The translations under genes were made by a program, and so were the position numbers. Below are positions 33,405 to 40,900 of a DNA stretch of 64,000 bases, piece by piece. The stretch comes from a virus. Position 1 is the stretch's first letter. Each line of letters begins with the position of its first letter. The notes beneath the pieces were generated by a model. It worked only from the letters and a program-made list of their open reading frames with translations, did not search any database and was not told the origin of the DNA. The DNA lies in the IMG/VR virus record IMGVR_UViG_3300035162_004467, positions 21,311-85,310 of that record; one strand, written 5' to 3'.

Positions 33405-34948
33405 TAGCTAGCTTAGACTTAGAGAAGACGGTTTTAAAGGGACTTCTCCAACATCCCAATAAGTGGGCTGAAGCTTCAGTATTCTTAAATCAAAAAGATT
33501 TCTTTAGCGATGATTCTGTTGTAAACCTCTCTATCTTTAAACTCATCCGAAATGCTCTGGATAATGCAGAGACTATAGATGACACTATACTCATACCAAG
33601 GTTAGAACAACTCAAGGTTAGTTTCCCAGACAGCATCGATCTTCCAGAATACATACGGTCTTTGGTTTACCACAAGATAACCGAAGATATCTTTATTTCT
33701 TCGGTTAGAGAATTAAAGAAGTTCTCTGCTCGTAGAGAAATTTATCGTGCTGCGAAAGACGTTGCGTCTTACGTTAAGAAGGTAGACCCAAATCTCAAGT
33801 ATTCAGAGATTATTGACAAGTCAGACGAAATTTATAACAAGAATATAAAAGAGTTTGAGTTCAATGATGAAGGTCCAATCAACCTATTCGATATTATGGA
33901 AGAGTTGGTTGAAGGCAGGGGGAACAATCCGATTGAAGAAGCTGGTCTAATGGGGCCGCACCAACGCATCAATGATATTTACGGTTCTCTACTTTTAGAA
34001 GGTAACATCTCTGTTATTGTTGCTCGCTCTGGTGTTGGTAAAACTCAGTTCTGTATGGACTATACAATTAGAACTGGAGCTAAATACAATATCCCTATTC
34101 TTCACTTCGATAATGGAGAGATGAGTGAAGAAGAGTTAACTCTTCGCCAGTGTTCTGCAATGACAGGTATACCAATTTATCTTTTGCAAAGTGGTAAGTG
34201 GAGAACATCTAGTTATAAAGACTGGACTGTAGAACAGGTTATAGGAAAAGTTCGTAGTGCTTGGCAGCAGATTAAGGAAGGTAAGATGAAATTCTATTAC
34301 CAAAATGTTGCTGGTATGTCTGCTGAAGAGATGTGTTCTTATTTGAAAAGGTTTTATTACTCTAAAGTTGGTAGGGGGAATAAGATGATTTTTAGCTTTG
34401 ATTACATTAAAACAGACTTTAATAATCTGGGTAAAAACGAAGGTTGGCAACAAGTAGCCTCAATGGTTCATTTGTTTAAACAAACGATTCATAGGGATTT
34501 GTGTTTTGATGGCAAACCTTGCGTCTCAATGATGACTTCTGTTCAAGCGAATAGGCTTGGGATAACAGGGAATAGGGGAGTAGATTCGATAGTCGATGAT
34601 GAAAGCGTAGTCTCTCTTTCAGATGGCATCACTCAGTTTTGTTCTCATTTGTTTTTATTGAGGAAAAAAATACCAGATGAAGTTCATGAAGATGGAGATC
34701 GTTTCGGCACTCATAAGCTAGTTAACCTAAAGGCTCGGCACTTGGGTAAAGATGCCCTTCGTGCGATCAATCCTGTAGAAATGCCAGATGGCTCTAATCG
34801 TAAAAACTTCATCAACTTGAATATTGAAAACTTCAGGGTTGAGGAAAGGGGCGACCTTCAAGATGTTGTAAACTCTGCCAATAATATTGACGTTTCTTTG
34901 GAGACTAATGAAGAGAATGACGATATCCCAATGGTTCTTTCGCGATGA
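33401..34948 (+). CDS. dnaB: Replicative DNA helicase, DnaB family
   Basis: A 515-residue hexameric helicase. The N-terminal domain (1-130) is the helical DnaB-N part with the MIASLDLEKTVLKGLL start, followed by a linker and the RecA-like motor. The Walker A motif is S-G-V-G-K-T-Q near residue 210, with I-L-H-F-D-N-G-E-M (catalytic Glu in the H1a region) after it, and a later M-I-F-S-F-D-Y-I-K Walker B-like strand. A C-terminal LKARHLGKDALRA region resembles the arginine-finger end. Start ATG 33401 is preceded by the best Shine-Dalgarno in the cassette (AGGAGGTG). It works with the primase and polymerase encoded downstream. Confidence 0.9.
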   Translation: MIASLDLEKTVLKGLLQHPNKWAEASVFLNQKDFFSDDSVVNLSIFKLIRNALDNAETIDDTILIPRLEQLKVSFPDSIDLPEYIRSLVYHKITEDIFISSVRELKKFSARREIYRAAKDVASYVKKVDPNLKYSEIIDKSDEIYNKNIKEFEFNDEGPINLFDIMEELVEGRGNNPIEEAGLMGPHQRINDIYGSLLLEGNISVIVARSGVGKTQFCMDYTIRTGAKYNIPILHFDNGEMSEEELTLRQCSAMTGIPIYLLQSGKWRTSSYKDWTVEQVIGKVRSAWQQIKEGKMKFYYQNVAGMSAEEMCSYLKRFYYSKVGRGNKMIFSFDYIKTDFNNLGKNEGWQQVASMVHLFKQTIHRDLCFDGKPCVSMMTSVQANRLGITGNRGVDSIVDDESVVSLSDGITQFCSHLFLLRKKIPDEVHEDGDRFGTHKLVNLKARHLGKDALRAINPVEMPDGSNRKNFINLNIENFRVEERGDLQDVVNSANNIDVSLETNEENDDIPMVLSR

Positions 34949-35994
34949 CTGATTACAGATCTATTTTAGAGGACTTAGGTTATAAGCTAAAAGACCACGG
35001 CTCTTATTGGAGAACTAGTGCAGTCTACAGGTCTGGGGGCAATAATACTGCCCTTCAAATTTACAAAGACACTGGAGTCTGGAAAGATTATGTGGAGGAT
35101 TCTATATTCCTTCCGTTTGAAGCGTTACTTCAAAAAACTCTCAATACAAACGATAAGAATGTTTTAAGTTCTTATTTAAAGACTGATGGTGTAAATATAT
35201 ATGAACGCACCAAAAAAAAGCATCTTTTGAGTGAGGAAAAAACATACCCAGACACTTGTTTGAATAGGCTATTGCCTCATTATGATTTTTATTTTAATAG
35301 AGGAATCTCAGAAGATACTCTCAAAAAATTTAAATGTGGGCTAGCTATGTCTGGCAAAATGTATCAGCGAGTTATATTCCCTATCTCACGCTCTGATGGT
35401 AAGATACATGGGTTTTCAGGTCGCAAGGTAACAGATGACCCTAGACCTAAGTGGTTACACAATGGGCGTTGTTCAGACTGGTTCTATCCTTACTATACTA
35501 TAGATGATGTTGCTGCTGCAATTCAGGAGCATCGTTGCGTATATGTCGTAGAATCTATTGGAGACTGTATTTCTTTGTTTGATGCTGGAGTCAAAAATGT
35601 TCTTGTTTCTTTTGGGTTGAATATTTCGCCAAAGTTTATTTCTAAACTACATGGCTTGCCTTTGGATAAAGTCATCATTGCTTTTAATAATGATTTTAAT
35701 TCAGGTTCCAACAGAGGATTTGAAGGTTCGATCAAGTCTATATTTAAACTCTGTGATCAAATTGATTTTGACAAAGTATTCTTTTCTCCTCCTCCAGAAA
35801 ATGACTTTGGGGACATGAGCGAGAAGCAAATACATAAATATGTTGAATATTGTGCGTCGATTCAGCATAATGAATCGATGGCTAACGTTATTGATTTCGC
35901 CAAAGAGATGAATAAGCGAGGAGTCAACAAAACTTTCTCTAGTAATTTGAGAAAGCTTGAAAAGAAATTCGACTTCCATTATGGAGAAATCTGA
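34945..35994 (+). CDS. DNA primase, DnaG-like (TOPRIM)
   Basis: A 349-residue protein combining a DnaG-type RNA-polymerase/TOPRIM core: the catalytic glutamate in VVESIGDCISLFDAG and a late F-N-N-D-F-N-S-G stretch where D-x-D normally binds metal. The N-terminal region is not a CHC2/CHCC zinc-binding domain; it reads instead like a compact DNA-binding domain with a DUF-type Y-I-L pattern. The C-terminal helicase-binding domain is short. It starts in the last codon of dnaB (ATGA) and overlaps the downstream nuclease by 14 nt, consistent with a primosome pair. It presumably primes lagging-strand synthesis. Confidence 0.75.
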   Translation: MTDYRSILEDLGYKLKDHGSYWRTSAVYRSGGNNTALQIYKDTGVWKDYVEDSIFLPFEALLQKTLNTNDKNVLSSYLKTDGVNIYERTKKKHLLSEEKTYPDTCLNRLLPHYDFYFNRGISEDTLKKFKCGLAMSGKMYQRVIFPISRSDGKIHGFSGRKVTDDPRPKWLHNGRCSDWFYPYYTIDDVAAAIQEHRCVYVVESIGDCISLFDAGVKNVLVSFGLNISPKFISKLHGLPLDKVIIAFNNDFNSGSNRGFEGSIKSIFKLCDQIDFDKVFFSPPPENDFGDMSEKQIHKYVEYCASIQHNESMANVIDFAKEMNKRGVNKTFSSNLRKLEKKFDFHYGEI

Positions 35995-37027
35995 AAATAA
36001 GCCCTTATCAGCATCTCGCATCAAAACGATGCAAACCTGCACTTGGCAATATTGGGCGAAGTATCACTTGCGTTTGCCAGACAAGTCTAATCACGGCTCT
36101 CTTCGTGGAACCATTTGTCACGCAGTATTTGAGAATCTAGGAAATCCTCGTCATAGAAAGCACTATAGAGCGATTATAAAGGCTCAAGATATAAATGTCA
36201 GTTCTTCGATCAAGAGAATGGTGGAAGCTTATGCCAAAAAGTATGAGATAGACGATTTCGAAAATATGGATTTGATCAACAAGATGACAGTTGAGGGTCT
36301 AAATTTTGATTTCTTTGGAGACACAGATAGTAAGCCCACAGAATCCATCTCTGAGAAAGATTTCGATATATCTGTAGCAGATGGAGATAAAAACTATAGA
36401 ATCTTAGGATTTATTGACAAACTCTTTTTGTTCAAGAGGAGGAAGACTGCTATCATTAGAGACTTTAAAACTTCTAAAAGTATTTTTGAGGGCAAAGAGT
36501 ATTCGGACAATATGCAGGACTACATGTATTGCCTTGCGGTAAAATATCTATACCCAGAATACCTAAAACGCAAGATGGAATTTTTATTTTTAAAATTTGA
36601 CCTTGAAGGGGAAGGTTGTTTGGAAATGCAACCACTAGACGACTTAGATTTAGAGGGCTTCGAATACTTCTTAACTGACATCCAAAAAGTCATCAATAAC
36701 TTTAATGAAAAAACAGCCGTAAGTGGACTTGCTTGGGACAAGGGATACCCTGCAAAAGAAGATGGGTTTGCGGGTAAGATTGTTTGCGGTAGGGCGACTT
36801 ACGTTGGTCAGTTAAAAAAGAATGGAGACTTGATGTGGCATTGTCCGTTTAAGTTCCCATTTGATTATTATCATCTACTTGGCGACAACGATAAGTTCAT
36901 TAAATCCTCTTATGTCAAAAAAGACTTGCAATACATGCTCGACGAAGGAGTGGGAACTCATATCGAAAGCAAAAAATATTCAGGATGCCCTTCTTTTTCA
37001 TTTGACAAGTCGGTAGATCTTATTTAG
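35981..37027 (+). CDS. RecB/Cas4-like PD-(D/E)XK exonuclease
   Basis: A 348-residue protein; ATG 35981 is preferred to the TTG 24 nt upstream. Motifs of the RecB/Cas4 nuclease family are clear: L-S-A-S-R and C20, G-T-I-C-H47-A-V-F-E, then GFIDKL (Asp), RDFKTSK (Asp and Lys) and Q-D-Y-M-Y-C motif. Later cysteines (C-G-R, W-H-C-P-F-K, S-G-C-P) may join C20 in an iron-sulphur cluster, as in AddB and Cas4. It sits between the primase and polymerase genes, away from any CRISPR locus, so a replication/recombination role (end processing, Okazaki or flap removal) is likely. Confidence 0.8.
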   Translation: MEKSENKPLSASRIKTMQTCTWQYWAKYHLRLPDKSNHGSLRGTICHAVFENLGNPRHRKHYRAIIKAQDINVSSSIKRMVEAYAKKYEIDDFENMDLINKMTVEGLNFDFFGDTDSKPTESISEKDFDISVADGDKNYRILGFIDKLFLFKRRKTAIIRDFKTSKSIFEGKEYSDNMQDYMYCLAVKYLYPEYLKRKMEFLFLKFDLEGEGCLEMQPLDDLDLEGFEYFLTDIQKVINNFNEKTAVSGLAWDKGYPAKEDGFAGKIVCGRATYVGQLKKNGDLMWHCPFKFPFDYYHLLGDNDKFIKSSYVKKDLQYMLDEGVGTHIESKKYSGCPSFSFDKSVDLI

Positions 37028-37036
37028 GATCTAGCC

Positions 37037-37738
37037 ATGGTTCCTCTTTTTAAGAGTCAATTCAGTGTAGGAAAGTCTATCCTCACCTCAGAGAAAATAT
37101 TAGACATAGCTAAAATAAACCAATTAGAAAAGGTTGTTTTATTGGAGGATACTTTTTATGGGTTTAGGGTATTCAATAAGCTCTTTCAGGAGGAAGGAAT
37201 CCCTCTTGTTTTTGGATTGAGAATATCTGTTGTTAATACGGATGGAGATTTTAATGAAAAACCTAGCAAGCTAGCTATTTTTGCAAAAAATAATCAAGGA
37301 ATACAAGATTTAAAGAGGATATCTTCTAATGCAGCTTTGAATGATCGGAACTCTCTAGTCTTGTCTGAATATGGCGAAAGTGATTTTGAGAATCTAAAGG
37401 TTTGCGTCCCCTTCTACGATTCTTATGTATTTAATAATTTATTCCACTTTGGGCTATCCCACATAGATATTAAACATTTAGATCCAGTTTACTTTATCGA
37501 AGATAATAATCACCCATTTGATTTCCAAATCAAGTCTGTTATTGACAATCTGGGAGTAAAAACTCAAACTGCAAAAACAATCCTCCACCACAACAAAGAT
37601 GAATTTGAGGCTTTGCAAATGTATAAGGCTTCTTGTAGTAGATCTCAAGGACGAGCGCCTACTTTTCAAAGACCAAACTTAGACCACTTCTGTTCAGATA
37701 ATTTCTGTTGGGAGTCTTATAAAGATGTTACCGTATAA
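37037..37738 (+). CDS. DNA polymerase III alpha, separate PHP-domain polypeptide
   Basis: A 233-residue protein matching the N-terminal PHP region of DnaE: the opening (L-F-K-S-Q-F-S), a helix, V-V-L-L-E-D-T where DnaE has A-L-A-I/L-T-D-H, then G-F-R-V-F-N-K-L-F, a F-G-L-R-I-S-V-V strand, and the L-A-I-F-A-K-N-N-Q-G-I-Q-D-L-K segment equal to the A-x-N-x-x-G-Y-x-N-L motif. It ends at the H-F-C-S-D-N segment that in DnaE precedes the palm. Most metal ligands of an active PHP are gone, so it is probably structural. The palm/fingers are encoded separately at 38339. Stop overlaps the exonuclease start by 14 nt. Confidence 0.8.
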   Translation: MVPLFKSQFSVGKSILTSEKILDIAKINQLEKVVLLEDTFYGFRVFNKLFQEEGIPLVFGLRISVVNTDGDFNEKPSKLAIFAKNNQGIQDLKRISSNAALNDRNSLVLSEYGESDFENLKVCVPFYDSYVFNNLFHFGLSHIDIKHLDPVYFIEDNNHPFDFQIKSVIDNLGVKTQTAKTILHHNKDEFEALQMYKASCSRSQGRAPTFQRPNLDHFCSDNFCWESYKDVTV

Positions 37739-38339
37739 TCAAAAATATTTAGTATTCGATACTGAGACGGAGGGTTTGAATCTTCATTCTTCTCGCACTT
37801 GGCAAGTCTCTTGGCTTATATGTCAGGGAGGTAGGGTTTTGAAAGAAAATGATCGGTATATAAACCACAACAATCTACAGATAAATTCAGTTGTAGCTAA
37901 ATTAACGGGTTTTTCTTGGGAAGAATATGATCGAAGGAAGGAGCCTTTGAAAAATGTCTGGTCTGATTTTAAAAAAGATTTATTCAATCCTGAGTATAAG
38001 GTTGTTGGTCAAAATTTATTAGGTTTTGATGTTTATATGGTAGCAGCGATGCAAAGAGCTTTGGGTGAGATCCCAGACTATAGTTACTTAGAAAGAATTT
38101 ACGATACTAGAGCTTTCGGCAAGGCTTACAGGGAAGATCTTGGCAAACCCAAGAAGGATTTATTGAGTTGGCAGTATAAGATAATTCATGACCGATCCCT
38201 CAAGGCGAGAGTTTCTCAAAATCAGTTGCTCAAATTCTTCGGTATAGAATTTGAGGAAGATAAACTGCATGATGCCTTATATGATAACAAGATGTGCTTT
38301 AAGGTTTTTTCTGCACTTAAAAAAGAAATGAATTTGTGA
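37725..38339 (+). CDS. DEDDh 3'-5' exonuclease (DnaQ-like proofreader)
   Basis: A 204-residue protein with the DnaQ/epsilon motifs: Exo I in L-V-F-D-T-E-T-E-G, Exo II in Q-N-L-L-G-F-D-V-Y, and Exo III as H-D-A-L-Y-D, the DEDDh type. The catalytic residues are all present, so it should be an active proofreading exonuclease. The gene lies between the PHP part and the polymerase part of DNA polymerase III, with a 14-nt overlap upstream and a TGATG (1-nt) overlap downstream. This is reminiscent of PolC, where the exonuclease is inserted in PHP, but here it is a separate polypeptide. Confidence 0.93.
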   Translation: MLPYNQKYLVFDTETEGLNLHSSRTWQVSWLICQGGRVLKENDRYINHNNLQINSVVAKLTGFSWEEYDRRKEPLKNVWSDFKKDLFNPEYKVVGQNLLGFDVYMVAAMQRALGEIPDYSYLERIYDTRAFGKAYREDLGKPKKDLLSWQYKIIHDRSLKARVSQNQLLKFFGIEFEEDKLHDALYDNKMCFKVFSALKKEMNL

Positions 38340-40900
38340 TGTTTGAAGATTTTTCTATTTATGATGATTGTGAGCCGCTTGGTGTGGAATTGCCAAAGAC
38401 TTCAGTGAGCGAAACTGTTTTGAAGAGCATCGACCTTGATAAAAAAAGCTCGACTAAAGAGATCATGTATGAGCTTGCTCGTAAGGGTTTACGAGACAAG
38501 GGCATTACAAACTTTAGTAATAAAAAAGAATATTTTGATAGGACTATACAAGAGCTAGAAACTTTCGAAGAGCTTGGGTTTACAGATTATATTTTGTTGA
38601 ACTGGGATGTTCTAAACTTCTGTCATGAGAATAAAATTCCTACTGGAGCAGGTCGCGGCTCCGCTGCTGGGTCTTTAGTTTTGTATTTGCTTGGGGTCAC
38701 TAATATTGATCCTATCCCTCATAATTTGTTCTTTGAACGTTTTGTATCAAAGAGTCGTGCTAAAAAAGTTTACGATAAACGAAACAAAGAGTTCCTTGTT
38801 GGTAGTCTTCTTCCTGACGTTGACTCAGATATTAGTTACGATCAGAGGCAAAAAGTGATTCAATATATTGAAAAAAAACATGAGGGCAGGACAGCAAAGA
38901 TCTTAACCTTCAACACTTTTAGTTCCAAGCTTTGCATCAGAGAAGCCACTAAGTATTTTGATGAAGCTAAGGAAGACCAAGCTAATTCGGTTAGTGACAT
39001 GATCCCCAAGCTTCATGGTAAGGTGTCCTCTTTAGAGAGCGCGAGAGAAGAGAATGAAAGGTTTGACAGTTGGGCAATTAAACATGATAGGACTTTTGTC
39101 AATGCTAAGAGGATTGAGAATCTAATTAAAAATACGGGTGTTCATCCATCTGGCATTGCTATTTGCTCACAATCAATCGGAGATGTTGTGCCTCTTCAAA
39201 AGACCAAAGATGGAGACTTGATAACAGGCTATAACATGCATGATGTCGCTGACCTTATGGTTAAGTTCGATATTCTTGGACTAAGAACACTTACAATCGC
39301 TCACAGAACTTGTGACAAAATTGGGATTAGCGTAGATGATATAGATGCTAATGACTCATTCATATACGATAAACTTCAAAGTTACAACCACCCAGAAGGT
39401 CTTTTCCAAATCTCTGCGGATACTAACTTTAGGGTTTGCCAAGAAGTTAAGCCAGATAATCTAGACGAGCTTTCTGACGTTGTCGCTCTGGCTCGCCCCG
39501 CTGCCTTGCAATTCGTTGCTGAGTATTGTAACCAGAAGATGGCTCCTTCTGATTTGAATCTTCACCCAGAGTTAGATAAGATTCTTTCTTGGTCTAAAAA
39601 TGTTATCTTGTACCAAGAGCAGTTGATGCAAATTGCTCACAAGGTGTTTGGGTTTACACTTGAAGAGGCTGAAACACTTAGGCGTATCGTTGGTAAGAAG
39701 AAAGTTGATGAGATGCCAGCATGGGAAGAAAAAATTTATACTGCTGGAGAAAAGCTTGGTCTTGGAGAAGAGATTTGTAAATTCTACTGGGACGCTCTTG
39801 ATGCTTCTGCGAACTATTCCTTTAATAAGTCCCACAGTTTTGCTTACGCTGAATTAGCAGCGAAGACTGTATACTTAAAATACAAATACCCTAGAGAGTT
39901 TTTCTTATCTGTTCTTGAGTCTTCTGAGTTCGACCCAGATCCTTTGGGAGTTGTCTCTTCTGTCCATCAAGAGTTAGACTACTTTGGTATTAAATTACTT
40001 CCCCCGAATTTATTTAAATCGAAAATGAATTTTTCTATTGAGGGAGATGATATCAGATATGGTCTAAATGGCATTAAAGGCATTTCCTCTAAATCTAAAG
40101 AGGGTCTTTTGTCTTTCAAAGGGTCAGATGGTTTTGAAGGTAAGTATGATGTATTCGCTGCTGCAAAGAATTGTGGCATTAACATTTCGGTATTAGCTGC
40201 TTTGATCCAAGCAGGAGCTATGGACGAGTCTACAAACAAAAGAGGAAGACTAGTTTTAGAGGCTCAAGCTTTCAACATCTTGACAGATAGGGAGAAGAGA
40301 AATTTTAATCTATTTAAAGAGAGGTTCGGCGATGATATTCTAAAAGCAATATCAGAAGTGATGAGGGTAAATGCTGTTGCTGATGATGGCCGTCCAATAA
40401 TGAAGGAGTCTAGGTTTGAGACTTTTAAGAGGAACTTCAAGAACTATAAAGAAATTTTTGACAAAAATAAGCCATTCCAGAAGTTTTGTAATTGGTGGTA
40501 TGAGAACACTTTGCTGGGCTATAGTTACTCTTTCGATTTGAGAGATTGCTTCGAAGATGAATTTGGCTCCATGAGCTGTTTAAGAGACGTAGATGAAATC
40601 TCAGAAAGAACAAGCTTCAAGGTGGTTTGCCAAGTAAAAGATTTTTTTACGAACATATCTCAAAGCGGTAATAAGTATATGATGATTCATGGTTCTGACA
40701 ATACAGGATCAGCTAAATTCTTAATTATGGATAATTCTAGATCAAGCACTCTCTCTGATTTTCTCTCACAATACAAAATATCAAAAGATTGCATTTTGGT
40801 CTTGAACGCCAGCAAGGGTCGTGGTACTAGTTTTGTGAACTCAGCGAGGGTGGTCGATACAAAGATTATGATGAAGCTGAAAGATCTGAATAAAAAATGA
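38339..40900 (+). CDS. DNA polymerase III alpha, polymerase part without PHP domain
   Basis: An 853-residue C-family polymerase core; the ATG at 38339 is preferred to the GTG one codon upstream. Diagnostic motifs: GAGRGSAAGSLVLYLLGVT (palm), L-P-D-V-D-S-D with the two catalytic aspartates, K-F-D-I-L-G-L-R-T-L-T with the third, YQEQLMQIAHKVFGFTLEEA and FNKSHSFAYAELAAKTVYL (fingers). A helix-hairpin-helix-like N-G-I-K-G-I-S segment and an OB-like strand set near residue 760 follow. The PHP domain is absent and is encoded at 37037-37738; the exonuclease gene comes between. The stop overlaps the ClpA-like start (ATGA). I see no obvious clamp-binding Q-x-x-L-F near the C-terminus. Confidence 0.95.
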   Translation: MFEDFSIYDDCEPLGVELPKTSVSETVLKSIDLDKKSSTKEIMYELARKGLRDKGITNFSNKKEYFDRTIQELETFEELGFTDYILLNWDVLNFCHENKIPTGAGRGSAAGSLVLYLLGVTNIDPIPHNLFFERFVSKSRAKKVYDKRNKEFLVGSLLPDVDSDISYDQRQKVIQYIEKKHEGRTAKILTFNTFSSKLCIREATKYFDEAKEDQANSVSDMIPKLHGKVSSLESAREENERFDSWAIKHDRTFVNAKRIENLIKNTGVHPSGIAICSQSIGDVVPLQKTKDGDLITGYNMHDVADLMVKFDILGLRTLTIAHRTCDKIGISVDDIDANDSFIYDKLQSYNHPEGLFQISADTNFRVCQEVKPDNLDELSDVVALARPAALQFVAEYCNQKMAPSDLNLHPELDKILSWSKNVILYQEQLMQIAHKVFGFTLEEAETLRRIVGKKKVDEMPAWEEKIYTAGEKLGLGEEICKFYWDALDASANYSFNKSHSFAYAELAAKTVYLKYKYPREFFLSVLESSEFDPDPLGVVSSVHQELDYFGIKLLPPNLFKSKMNFSIEGDDIRYGLNGIKGISSKSKEGLLSFKGSDGFEGKYDVFAAAKNCGINISVLAALIQAGAMDESTNKRGRLVLEAQAFNILTDREKRNFNLFKERFGDDILKAISEVMRVNAVADDGRPIMKESRFETFKRNFKNYKEIFDKNKPFQKFCNWWYENTLLGYSYSFDLRDCFEDEFGSMSCLRDVDEISERTSFKVVCQVKDFFTNISQSGNKYMMIHGSDNTGSAKFLIMDNSRSSTLSDFLSQYKISKDCILVLNASKGRGTSFVNSARVVDTKIMMKLKDLNKK

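Noticed and set aside
35981-37027. The RecB/Cas4-like nuclease as evidence for a phage CRISPR system.
   Set aside because: No Cas1, Cas2 or array is present and the gene sits between primase and polymerase genes. A replication role is more natural.
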